Assembly (NCBI GenBank): GCA_015063185.1
Contig: SUSY01000009.1
Span: 1 to 50,319 of the forward strand
DNA: 50,319 nt
From: Thermoplasmata archaeon
GTDB taxonomy: Archaea; Thermoplasmatota; Thermoplasmata; Methanomassiliicoccales; Methanomethylophilaceae
Direction of reading: 5' to 3'
Shown here: positions 17,007 through 24,992 of the stretch, piece after piece
Numbering within the stretch: the stretch's first letter is position 1
Layout: each line of letters begins with the position of its first letter
Notes under the pieces: model-generated
Databases searched by the model: none
What the model was told of the DNA's origin: nothing
The model's input: the letters and a program-made list of their open reading frames with translations, nothing else
Made by a program: the position numbers and the translations under genes

Positions 17007-18253
17007 CTCATCGCACCTTCCGCCATCCTGAATGAACCGGTAACAAGGACCGCCGAACCCTTCATGTCCTTCAGGGCGGCCTCGATGGCATCCTCAACGG
17101 AGGGGGAGACGATAACGTCTTCGGTCCTAAGGCCCATCACACGTGCGACCTCGGACACGACCATGGCGCGATCGGAATCGGGTTCGGTGACATAGACCTG
17201 TGATGACATCTTTGCGATACATTCGGAGATTCCGACGAGATCCTTGTCACTGAGTATACCGAACACCACTGTGACCTTCCCATAGATCCTGAGGACATCC
17301 TCACAGAGCGCGACCATACCGCTCTTGGTATGGGTAACATCTACGATCAGTGGAAGTCCCTCGATCTTCTCCATACGTCCCGGCCAATGTGCGTTCTTCA
17401 GACCCTGTGCGAGATAGGGCATCACATCCTTGGAAAGACTTATCCTGGACAGGGTCTCGATGGCCATCGCGGCATTGGTGGCCTGATAGGATCCTGGGAT
17501 TCCGACCTCGTACACCTTACCACGATACTCGATTACGGAACCCGTCTGGGTCATGTCCATTAAGGATACGTCCTCGACGACCACCAGCTCCGAATCCATG
17601 AGGCTCGCCGTCCTGGCGATCTCCTTCAGTGCATCCCCTGTATTGCAGGTGACCACAGGAACGCCGCTCTTGATGATGCCGGCCTTCTCCGAAGCGATCT
17701 CCGATATGGTGCCGCCAAGGAACTGGGTATGTTCCCTACTGATGTTCGTTATGACGGTCACCTCAGGACTGATGACGTTGGTGGCATCGTACCTGCCACC
17801 CATCCCCACCTCGATCACCGCATACTCGACGCCTTTCCTCTGAAAGTACAGGAATGCCAGTGCGGTCGTGGATTCGAAGAAGGTACAGTCATAACCCTCC
17901 TCCTTCATGGACTCTACGACCACCATCACCTCATATGCCAGAAGCAGGAAATCGTCATCCGTTATGTTATTGCCGTTGACCGAGATGCGTTCGTTGAAAT
18001 CGACAATTTGGGGAGAGGAGTACAATCCCACATTGATACCTGCCTCCATCAGAACTGAATATATGTATGCACATGTGGAACCCTTGCCGTCGGAACCTGC
18101 CACATGGATGGTCCTGAAGCTGTCCTGAGGGTTCCCTATACGTGCCAGGAGTTCAGTGATATTCTTAAGACCCAGTTTGATCCCGAGTCGCGTCAGGTTA
18201 TGCAACCAGTCCACGACGGATTCCTTGTCGAAGTCACTCACGGTGGACCCCAT
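16976..18253 (-). CDS. FolC-like Mur ligase (folylpolyglutamate/dihydrofolate synthase family)
   Basis: A 425-residue Mur-ligase-type enzyme. The P-loop GSDGKGST is at residues 53-60, followed by GLYSSPQIVDFNERI, a family hallmark, and the conserved ISREHTQFLGGT and HWPGRMEKI. Family members add glutamate to (dihydro)folate. In an archaeon the true acceptor may be a folate, a pterin or another carboxylate. ATG 18253 overlaps the preceding gene by 20 bases. The stop is TAG (16976-16978), rare in this window; normal family length suggests it does terminate. It overlaps nth by 31 bases, indicating co-translation. Confidence 0.85.
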   Translation of the reverse strand: MGSTVSDFDKESVVDWLHNLTRLGIKLGLKNITELLARIGNPQDSFRTIHVAGSDGKGSTCAYIYSVLMEAGINVGLYSSPQIVDFNERISVNGNNITDDDFLLLAYEVMVVVESMKEEGYDCTFFESTTALAFLYFQRKGVEYAVIEVGMGGRYDATNVISPEVTVITNISREHTQFLGGTISEIASEKAGIIKSGVPVVTCNTGDALKEIARTASLMDSELVVVEDVSLMDMTQTGSVIEYRGKVYEVGIPGSYQATNAAMAIETLSRISLSKDVMPYLAQGLKNAHWPGRMEKIEGLPLIVDVTHTKSGMVALCEDVLRIYGKVTVVFGILSDKDLVGISECIAKMSSQVYVTEPDSDRAMVVSEVARVMGLRTEDVIVSPSVEDAIEAALKDMKGSAVLVTGSFRMAEGAMRWLKKRSARF

Positions 18254-19061
18254 CCACAAGTCCTATAATAAAACAACCTACGGTCTGGGATCTTGACTTG
18301 GCCAGACGTCTGATCGTATCCATCGATCCCGACCCGTATTGAGCCGCCTTCTTGGGTTTCGATGCGAGTTCCGGACATCCCAGAGATTCCGCCACATGAC
18401 GGAGGGGCACCTTACGTAGTTCACCATGAGGTTTCAATTCGTCCAAAGGGATGCGTGAGACCTCGCTCATGACACGAGAGTCGAGAAACGGACAAAGGAC
18501 CGTTTTACCGCTGTGTTCTGCCATCTTGGCCTCGTGGATGCGTGTGACGCCATACAGCTTCCTCATGTCCTCCGTCAACTGATCCTCAAGATCGTCATCG
18601 TCAAGACCGACGTACTTGGAGTACCCAAGGAACACCTCGTCCGCACCCTGTCCGGTTACGATGATGTCCTCCTCCGCAGAGGACAGTACGTACATCAACG
18701 GCACCTCGAACGACAGGACGATGGGATCGGTCGTACCGGTGACCGCGACCATATCCTTCATACCGTCCAGAAGGCTATCTTCGTCCATCGGGATGTGTGT
18801 CCAATCCATCCCCAGGACCCGGGACATCCCCCTCGACTCACGGACATCGTACGACTCCTCGAGACCCACCGTGTACAACCTGACGGACCTGGCGTACCTC
18901 TTGCACAATATCGCGAGCACACCGCTGTCCAGACCGCCGGAGAACGCTACGGCGACGTCCTTCCCTGACACCATGGAGCGCACGGTCCCCTCCAAAGACG
19001 ACAGCAGCCCTTCGTACATGGATGCGGATGCACATGATGGAATTAATGGTTTCCAGGACAT
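18234..19061 (-). CDS. Asparagine-synthase-like PP-loop protein without glutaminase domain
   Basis: A 275-residue adenylating enzyme-like protein. The ATP pyrophosphatase loop SGGLDS is at residues 41-46, and the synthase-domain motif GQGADEVFLGYSKY and a C-terminal CPFLDSRVM are present. These belong to the AsnB C-terminal domain. The N-terminal Cys2 glutaminase domain of AsnB is absent, so it must use free ammonia, another partner, or carry out a different adenylation. It heads the operon with folC-like and nth. A palindromic AT element at 19084-19095 lies about 27 bases before the ATG and is shared with topA. Confidence 0.8.
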   Translation of the reverse strand: MSWKPLIPSCASASMYEGLLSSLEGTVRSMVSGKDVAVAFSGGLDSGVLAILCKRYARSVRLYTVGLEESYDVRESRGMSRVLGMDWTHIPMDEDSLLDGMKDMVAVTGTTDPIVLSFEVPLMYVLSSAEEDIIVTGQGADEVFLGYSKYVGLDDDDLEDQLTEDMRKLYGVTRIHEAKMAEHSGKTVLCPFLDSRVMSEVSRIPLDELKPHGELRKVPLRHVAESLGCPELASKPKKAAQYGSGSMDTIRRLAKSRSQTVGCFIIGLVDGVHRE

Positions 19062-19083
19062 CCGTGATGAATCCGATACGAGG

Positions 19084-19095
19084 TTATTTTAAAAT
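19084..19095. promoter_or_regulatory. Shared bidirectional TATA element
   Basis: TTATTTTAAAAT contains the palindrome ATTTTAAAAT (19086-19095). Its centre lies about 25 bases before the topA ATG (19115) and about 29 bases before the ATG of the divergent PP-loop gene (19061). Only 53 bases separate the two starts, so one AT element probably serves two leaderless transcripts. Confidence 0.5.
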
Positions 19096-19114
19096 CTAAA
19101 GAAATACGCACGCG

Positions 19115-21403
19115 ATGAGAAAATTAGTTATCACGGAGAAGGCGAACGCTGCCAGAAGGATATCGACCATCCTTTCCAACGGTAAATCCACATCCAAAAC
19201 GACCAGCGGCGTCACCGTCATCTCGTTCACACACAACGATGACGATTACGATGTCGTCAGTCTCAGGGGACACATCATCGAATTGGACTACCCGGAGGAA
19301 TTCAATGACTGGAGCGCGAACTCTCCGGTCGACCTCGTCTATGCCCCTCAGGTCAAGACCGTTCGTGTGAAAAGCATTCTCAACACCATCAAGAATCTCA
19401 TGCAGAACGCAGATGAGATCATCATCGCGACTGACTTCGATAGGGAAGGAGAGCTCATCGGTATGGAGACCGTCAAGTGTGCCGAAGCGGACATGAGCAA
19501 GGTCAAGAGGGCCCGTTTCAGTGCATTGACGAAAGGTGAGGTGGAGGCCGCTTTCGCAGCACTCACACTACCTGACGAAAGACTCGCGCAGGCCGCGGAG
19601 GCCAGACAGATCGTGGACCTCTCCTGGGGCGCGGTGCTCACAAGACTCATCTCACTCTCATCCGGACAGGTTGGGAAGAACTTCATGTCCGTCGGAAGGG
19701 TCCAGAGCCCCACCCTCAAACTCCTTGTGGACAGACATGAGGAGATCGAGAAGTTCGAACCCGTTCCGTATTGGAAGGTATCCGGAAGGTTCGGAATGCT
19801 CGCATTCGAAGGAAGCCATAAGGACAACCCATTCTGGGACAAGGAAGCTGCGGATACGATATACAACAAATGCACCGAGGTGAAGAAGGGTACGGTCACC
19901 GCGTACGAGACCTCGATAAAGGAGGAGTATAAGCCCGCACCTTTCGATACAACACAGTTGCAGGTCGAAGCCAACAAGATAGGTATCCCTCCCGCCACCA
20001 CCATGAAGCTCGCGGAGGACCTGTACACTGGAGGATACATCTCATACCCACGTACCGAGAACACGGAGTACCCCAAGAGTCTTGGACTCAGGTCCGTCCT
20101 AGAGAAGCTCAAGGAATCCGACTTCAAGAAGGAGGTCGAGGAGATCCTCGCACAGGAGACCATCATCCCATCCAGAGGAAAGAGGAGGACCACGGATCAC
20201 CCCCCTATCTACCCTACGTCCGGTGCCACATCTGATAAGCTCAAGGGAGACAAATGGAAACTCTACGAACTGATCGTCAGACGTTTCCTCGCCACCGTCT
20301 CGACCAATGCCAAGGCTGAGATCTCCGATGTGGAGATCGATGTCGCTGGCGAGACCTTCAAAGCCACAGGACACGTCACCAAGGAGAAGGGTTGGAAGAA
20401 GTACTACGAGAAGTACATGACGAACAAGGACGTACGTATCCCCAAACTGGAGGTCGGGAAGCCCATCGACATCCGTTCCATGAATCTCGTGGATGAGGAG
20501 ACCAGACCCCCATACAGGTACAATCAGGGATCGCTCATTCAGGAGATGGACCGCCTCAACCTCGGTACCAAATCCACAAGACACGATATCATCAGCAAAC
20601 TGTTCTCCAGGAACTATGTCCAAGGGAACCACATGATCCCCACCGCCAGCGGAATCGCCCTCACGAAATCGCTGGAACTCCACGGAGGGGGCATCGCGGA
20701 ACCCAGGATGACCGCCGAACTCGAACAGGACATGCTCAAGATCACCAGTGGAGAGAGGACCCTCGACAGCGTCGTATCCGAATCCCAGGAGATGCTCCAC
20801 AAGGCCGCATCCGAGATCTCCGACAACAGTGCCATCATCGGTGACGAGATCAAGGCCGCACTGAGATCCCAGCAGCACATCGGAACATGTCCGAAGTGCG
20901 GGAACAACATGACAATCAAGCGTTCGAAGAACGGTAATTTCATCGGATGCGACGGATACCCGGAATGCACATGCGCGTACCCCCTGCCGAGGGGTGCCAT
21001 GATCCAGACACAGGAGACGACATGTCCCGTATGCGGACTCCCGCAGTTGAAGGTCATCAGGAAGGGTAACCCACCACAGATCCAATGCATAGATCCCAAG
21101 TGCAGTAGCAACACATCCAAGTCCACACTCGGAAAGTGTCCCACGTGTCAGGAAGGAGAAGTCCGTATCCTGTTCTCCAAGGCAGGAAAACGCTTCGCAG
21201 GATGCTCCAACTGGCCGAAATGCAATCAAACGTATCCCCTCAGACCGAAGGGTACCATCACCCCCACGGGAGAGGCGTGTCAGGTCTGCGGTGCACCCAT
21301 CATCGGCCTCGGCTCATATTCCGAATGCATCAACATGAACTGTGACAGCAGGAAGAAGAAGGGCGCGGACAAATCCGCAGATACCGAGAAGAAGGAAGAG
21401 TGA
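19115..21403 (+). CDS. topA: DNA topoisomerase I (type IA)
   Basis: A 762-residue type IA topoisomerase that relaxes negative supercoils. The TOPRIM domain starts MRKLVITEKANAARR and has the acidic ATDFDREGE motif. The catalytic tyrosine is in GGYISYPRTENTEYP. After the core come four cysteine-rich zinc ribbons: CPKCGNN...GCDGYPEC, CPVCGLPQ...CIDPKC, CPTCQEG...GCSNWPKC and CQVCGAP...CINMNC. The tail is Lys/Glu rich. Length and architecture are as expected for archaeal TopA. The start is leaderless from the shared TATA element. It ends facing the nitroreductase gene across a strong hairpin. Confidence 0.95.
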   Translation: MRKLVITEKANAARRISTILSNGKSTSKTTSGVTVISFTHNDDDYDVVSLRGHIIELDYPEEFNDWSANSPVDLVYAPQVKTVRVKSILNTIKNLMQNADEIIIATDFDREGELIGMETVKCAEADMSKVKRARFSALTKGEVEAAFAALTLPDERLAQAAEARQIVDLSWGAVLTRLISLSSGQVGKNFMSVGRVQSPTLKLLVDRHEEIEKFEPVPYWKVSGRFGMLAFEGSHKDNPFWDKEAADTIYNKCTEVKKGTVTAYETSIKEEYKPAPFDTTQLQVEANKIGIPPATTMKLAEDLYTGGYISYPRTENTEYPKSLGLRSVLEKLKESDFKKEVEEILAQETIIPSRGKRRTTDHPPIYPTSGATSDKLKGDKWKLYELIVRRFLATVSTNAKAEISDVEIDVAGETFKATGHVTKEKGWKKYYEKYMTNKDVRIPKLEVGKPIDIRSMNLVDEETRPPYRYNQGSLIQEMDRLNLGTKSTRHDIISKLFSRNYVQGNHMIPTASGIALTKSLELHGGGIAEPRMTAELEQDMLKITSGERTLDSVVSESQEMLHKAASEISDNSAIIGDEIKAALRSQQHIGTCPKCGNNMTIKRSKNGNFIGCDGYPECTCAYPLPRGAMIQTQETTCPVCGLPQLKVIRKGNPPQIQCIDPKCSSNTSKSTLGKCPTCQEGEVRILFSKAGKRFAGCSNWPKCNQTYPLRPKGTITPTGEACQVCGAPIIGLGSYSECINMNCDSRKKKGADKSADTEKKEE

Positions 21404-21410
21404 TCTTTGA

Positions 21411-21438
21411 CGGGACCACGTAGGTCTACGCGGTCCCG
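21411..21438. terminator. Bidirectional hairpin between topA and the nitroreductase gene
   Basis: A 28-base inverted repeat: arms CGGGACC/GGTCCCG, a single mismatch, then CGTAG/CTACG around a two-base loop. It lies 8 bases after the topA stop and 11 bases from the opposing stop. It has no clear U-run, so it may end transcripts by structure or protect 3' ends. Confidence 0.55.
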
Positions 21439-21449
21439 CCATGATTGTG

Positions 21450-21965
21450 TCACAATACGCGGACCGTTGCACCAAGGGTCTTCCTCTTGGCATGGAGGGG
21501 CCCGGGTGTCGCATCTTCCGCAGGATATCCGACGATGAGGATATGGTAGATCGCCTCGTTATCCGGGATCGAGAACGCCTCGCGGACGACCTTCGGGTCA
21601 AAGTAGCCGACCCAACAGGTTCCTAGACCGATATCGTGTGCCGCCAACATCATGTGAGTGGTGACGATGGTCGCATCGGTCTCCGCGAAGCTCCTTCCGT
21701 CGAACGCTCCGACAGCGGCCTCATCCTTGTCGGCGCAGATCAGGAACGCATTCGGTGCACCGAATGCCATGGGGCCTATGACATCCGCCAATTTTGCCAT
21801 GGCCTCCTTGCTCTCCATCACGTAGATCCTCTGGGGCTGGTTATCCCTTGCGGTTGGTGCGATGTTTCCGGCCATGAGGATCTCATCGATCTGACCGGAT
21901 GTCAATGCTCTATCGCTGTACTTCCTTACGGAATATCTCTGTCTGATCAATTCATGGTACTCCAT
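21450..21965 (-). CDS. Nitroreductase-family flavoprotein
   Basis: A 171-residue FMN-dependent oxidoreductase of the nitroreductase fold. The N-terminal MEYHELIRQRYSVRKYSD carries the usual RxSxR FMN-phosphate site; APTARDNQPQRIYV and the LGTCWVGYFD segment are also typical. Substrate cannot be assigned; family members reduce nitro compounds, flavins or quinones. ATG 21965 is preferred to GTG 21974 because GAAGGA lies 11 bases upstream. The gene overlaps or closely follows the Cys/His-tail gene and so belongs to the CobW operon. Confidence 0.85.
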   Translation of the reverse strand: MEYHELIRQRYSVRKYSDRALTSGQIDEILMAGNIAPTARDNQPQRIYVMESKEAMAKLADVIGPMAFGAPNAFLICADKDEAAVGAFDGRSFAETDATIVTTHMMLAAHDIGLGTCWVGYFDPKVVREAFSIPDNEAIYHILIVGYPAEDATPGPLHAKRKTLGATVRVL

Positions 21966-21970
21966 CTGAA

Positions 21971-22435
21971 TCACAATCCTTCTATGGTGATAGGTCTACG
22001 CCTGTGATCCGGATCGTTACAATGCGGATCGTTGCACTCAGGATCGTCGCAACCGCCTTCCTCAATTACCTTCACGGAACAACCGGGTATCTCGGAGGCC
22101 CTGGACTCCACTATCCTCTTCAGAACAGGATAGTCCAGACCATAGACGATGACATTGACCACACCGGTATAGTCGCCTACAGGCGATGAGAAATCGAATT
22201 TGGTGCGGACATTGCCGTCCTCCGTGGTACAGCTGATCGATAACATATCCTCTCCGCACTTGAAGTTGGCCTTGTTGTGACCGATCATGTATGCGCCCTC
22301 GTTACCACAATCCTTGGAGACCTCGGATAGGAAACGTATGAAGAGCCTGTTGGCCTCATCCGCGGGCATGCCACCTAAGGTACCCTTCATCTCCGCAACG
22401 GCTATGGAGGGCATCATGGACTCGTCCCTGGTCAT
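21971..22435 (-). CDS. Unknown protein with Cys/His-rich metal-binding tail
   Basis: A 154-residue protein without a family I recognise. The body (about 1-125) looks like a small alpha/beta domain. The tail, from about residue 127, is built of three short repeats, CDDPECNDPHCNDPDH, then RRRP, a composition seen in proteins that hold Zn, Ni or Co. The ATG overlaps the stop of the CobW-type GTPase (ATGA), so the two are translationally coupled. A metal store, sensor or client of the GTPase is the likely role by context. Which metal is unknown. It is followed by the nitroreductase gene. Confidence 0.75.
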   Translation of the reverse strand: MTRDESMMPSIAVAEMKGTLGGMPADEANRLFIRFLSEVSKDCGNEGAYMIGHNKANFKCGEDMLSISCTTEDGNVRTKFDFSSPVGDYTGVVNVIVYGLDYPVLKRIVESRASEIPGCSVKVIEEGGCDDPECNDPHCNDPDHRRRPITIEGL

Positions 22436-23025
22436 ATCCTCATCTCCATGATGGCTTCCCCGATACCTTCGCCGGTGTCCCCTCTGATGCGCGCTATAGG
22501 ACCTTCGTAACCGAGCTCACGTATCGCGACCTCTATCCTATCGAGATCCTCGGATGTGACCGTGTCGATCTTGTTGAGCATGGCCACCTCCGCGAGTTTC
22601 AACTGGTTCCTGAGAGGACGTTCGAACATCTTCTGCACCTTCAGGAACCTCTCGCAATCGACCACCACGGAGACATGGGTCGCTTCGAGATCGATACCGG
22701 GGAATGCCTTGACGGAATTGACGATGAATTCCGGGTCCGCAATCCCTGTCGGCTCTATGACGACGATATCCGGAGCGTACTCGTTCCTGAGCGAGACGAG
22801 ACTGTCCATGAGGCTACCCTGCATGGTACAACAGATACATCCGCCCTTAAGGTCGCGGACCTTCATCCCGTTCTTCTCCAGGACCTCGCTATCCACACCC
22901 ATCGCTCCGAAATCGTTCTCGATGACGGCCACCTTGGCGCCATTAGACATCAACGGGTCCAGCATCTTCAGGATGACGGAGGTCTTGCCCACTCCGAGCA
23001 GACCAGAGACGATTACGACCTTCAT
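22432..23025 (-). CDS. CobW/COG0523-type metallochaperone GTPase
   Basis: A 197-residue G3E-family GTPase. P-loop GLLGVGKT at residues 8-15, the diagnostic metal-binding CxCC motif (CICC) at 63-66, VIEPTGIADPE as the switch/Walker B region, and NKID for guanine recognition are all visible. It is shorter than most COG0523 proteins (300-400 residues) and lacks the C-terminal CobW domain. COG0523 proteins deliver Zn, Co or other metals to enzymes. The Cys/His-rich protein encoded just behind it may replace the missing C-terminal domain. Likely leaderless from a TAATATC box near 23046-23055. Confidence 0.85.
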   Translation of the reverse strand: MKVVIVSGLLGVGKTSVILKMLDPLMSNGAKVAVIENDFGAMGVDSEVLEKNGMKVRDLKGGCICCTMQGSLMDSLVSLRNEYAPDIVVIEPTGIADPEFIVNSVKAFPGIDLEATHVSVVVDCERFLKVQKMFERPLRNQLKLAEVAMLNKIDTVTSEDLDRIEVAIRELGYEGPIARIRGDTGEGIGEAIMEMRI

Positions 23026-23090
23026 ATCTGCCGTATCGTCATGTAGATATTAGGCATTGCGCACACGCAATCCGAATGGTAGGAACAGAA

Positions 23091-23351
23091 TCAGTAGAAG
23101 GTGTTGTCCTCGCAGACGTCCTCTCCGTTGAAATGAGCGTTGAGCTCATCGATCTCACGAGAGATACGGGTGTTGCGACAGTGGACACATTCGAGTTCCT
23201 TTCCGAGGTCCAATCTCCTGTTGAAATAGGACCTGTCGAGATCGAGGATGCAACCGCATGAACAGTATACCTTCTTCATAGCGGACGAATCGACGGTGTC
23301 GATCCTCCTGCAAAATCCATAGCCATCCACAGTTTTTGTGCTTGCTTGCAT
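23091..23351 (-). CDS. Small zinc-ribbon-like protein
   Basis: An 86-residue protein with two cysteine clusters, CSCGC and CVHC, about 25 residues apart, which would make one zinc ribbon. Acidic tail EDVCEDNTFY. No family recognised. ATG 23351 was chosen because AGGGGAT precedes it; a TTG start at 23396 is possible but less likely. It stands alone between the CobW operon and enolase. Confidence 0.6.
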   Translation of the reverse strand: MQASTKTVDGYGFCRRIDTVDSSAMKKVYCSCGCILDLDRSYFNRRLDLGKELECVHCRNTRISREIDELNAHFNGEDVCEDNTFY

Positions 23352-23471
23352 CGTATCCCCTTCGTGCAAATTACAAGCGAAAATCGTCTTTCCCAAGGAG
23401 GATTGACGCCTGTATTTCGGCCTTCCACACTATACTGTATGTTCCATATAAAGATACCCTTAACACCGATG

Positions 23472-23498
23472 AAATCACACAGAAAGTGTGATTTTTTT
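23472..23498. other. Perfect hairpin followed by a T-run
   Basis: AAATCACAC-AGAAA-GTGTGATTT has 9-bp arms and is followed by TTTT on the plus strand. It lies in the gene-poor stretch 23352-23720, about 120 bases upstream of the zinc-ribbon gene. It resembles an intrinsic terminator, but no plus-strand gene ends here. An operator or the end of a small RNA is possible. Confidence 0.4.
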
Positions 23499-23668
23499 CT
23501 CCAAAATCACTAGTAATGCATAGGAAATCTAAGGAAAAATGAATAAAAATATACATTGGAGTATCAAGATAAACATTTAAATTATAGGGGGCGAACCACA
23601 CTATATATAGACTGTCACCGGATGATCGAAAGTGTCTGTTCCAGTGGAAATGAAGGGGTCAAAAGAAA

Positions 23669-23684
23669 GGGGTCGGTCGACCCC
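23669..23684 (-). terminator. Terminator of the enolase gene
   Basis: On the minus strand GGGGTC-GACC-GACCCC is followed by TTTCTTTT, about 37 bases after the enolase stop. Confidence 0.6.
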
Positions 23685-23720
23685 GCCCTTTCGCGTGGAC
23701 GGGGCCGATACCATATGCGT

Positions 23721-24992
23721 TTACTTCCTGAATGCCCTTATTCCGGGGAATACGGCCTTGGAGCCCAACTCCTCCTCTATCCTCAGGAGCTGGTTGTACT
23801 TGGCGGTACGCTCTCCACGGGCAGGTGCACCGGTCTTGATCTGTCCGGATCCCCATCCGACGGCAAGATCCGCAATGGATACGTCCTCGGATTCTCCGGA
23901 CCTGTGGGACACCACCACATTATATCCGTTCTCGAAACTCATCTTAGCAGCGTTTCCTGCCTCGGTGACCGTTCCGATCTGGTTGACTTTGAGAAGGAGT
24001 GCGTTGGCGGCCCCGATCTCGATTCCCTTACTGAGGCGTTCCGTGTTGGTGACGAAGAGATCGTCTCCGACGATCTGTACCTTGGAACCAATCTTCTCGG
24101 TCAACATGCGGGTGGTCTCGAAGTCATCCTCGAAGAAGGGGTCCTCGATGCTGATAAGGGGGAACTGGTCCGCAAGGGACTTGTAGTGATCCGCGAGCTC
24201 CGGTGCAGAGAGTTTGAGACCGTCCACATCGTACACTCCGTCGGAATAGAATTCGCTTGAAGCGGCATCGAGTGCGAGGAATACGTCCTTTCCGGGAACA
24301 TAACCCGCATCGGATACTGCGGATACGATGGTCTCCATCGCCTCTGATGCGGTATCGAGTGGGGGAGCAAATCCTCCTTCATCCCCAAGATTGATCGCGC
24401 CTACACCATACTTCTTCTTCAGCATGGACTTGAGGGACATGTAGACCTCGGAGGACATCCTAAGACAATCGGAGAACGTCTTAGCACCTGCAGGAATGAT
24501 CATGAATTCCTGGATCTTCAGATTGCCTCCGGCGTGCTTTCCGCCGTTGATGATGTTGAGCATTGGAACAGGGAGAGTGACACCGTCCTTTCCGATGTGC
24601 TGGTAGAGTGGTACCCCGTTCACGGCTGCACCTGCCTTGGCGACTGCGAGTGAAGTTGCGATGAGTGCGTTGGCTCCGAGCCTCTTCTTGTTGGCGGTTC
24701 CGTCAAGCTCGATCATGGCGGTATCGATGGCCTCCTGATCGGTGGGATCCATTCCGACGAGTGCCTTGGCGATCTCCGTCCTAACGTTCTCGACGGCTGT
24801 CATGACCCCTTTTCCTCCGAACCTGGAACCTCCGTCCCTGAGCTCGTGTGCCTCCCAGGAACCGGTGGATGCACCGGAGGGTGCAATGGCGGAGATCCTG
24901 TGTCCGAACACGGTGACCTCAGCCTCTACAGTGGGATTTCCTCTGGAATCGAGGACCTCTCTTGCCCATACTTTCTCAATCTTACCTGCCAT
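23721..24992 (-). CDS. eno: Enolase
   Basis: A 423-residue enolase converting 2-phosphoglycerate to phosphoenolpyruvate in central metabolism. N-terminal SGASTGSWEAHELRD, the metal ligands in LALDAASSEFY, SIEDPF and GDDL, and the catalytic LLKVNQIGT and SHRSGESED are all present. ATG 24992 (MAGKIEKV) is preferred because AAGGAG lies 9 bases upstream; ATG 25001 would leave no spacer. It overlaps the stop of the receiver-DUF835 gene by 11 bases, so the regulator-like gene and enolase are co-transcribed. A hairpin with a U-run ends it. Confidence 0.95.
   Translation of the reverse strand: MAGKIEKVWAREVLDSRGNPTVEAEVTVFGHRISAIAPSGASTGSWEAHELRDGGSRFGGKGVMTAVENVRTEIAKALVGMDPTDQEAIDTAMIELDGTANKKRLGANALIATSLAVAKAGAAVNGVPLYQHIGKDGVTLPVPMLNIINGGKHAGGNLKIQEFMIIPAGAKTFSDCLRMSSEVYMSLKSMLKKKYGVGAINLGDEGGFAPPLDTASEAMETIVSAVSDAGYVPGKDVFLALDAASSEFYSDGVYDVDGLKLSAPELADHYKSLADQFPLISIEDPFFEDDFETTRMLTEKIGSKVQIVGDDLFVTNTERLSKGIEIGAANALLLKVNQIGTVTEAGNAAKMSFENGYNVVVSHRSGESEDVSIADLAVGWGSGQIKTGAPARGERTAKYNQLLRIEEELGSKAVFPGIRAFRK

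Noticed and set aside
20099..21229. A 376-codon minus-strand frame inside topA
   Set aside because: Antisense to a well-supported topoisomerase and low in complexity; a shadow of its codon use.
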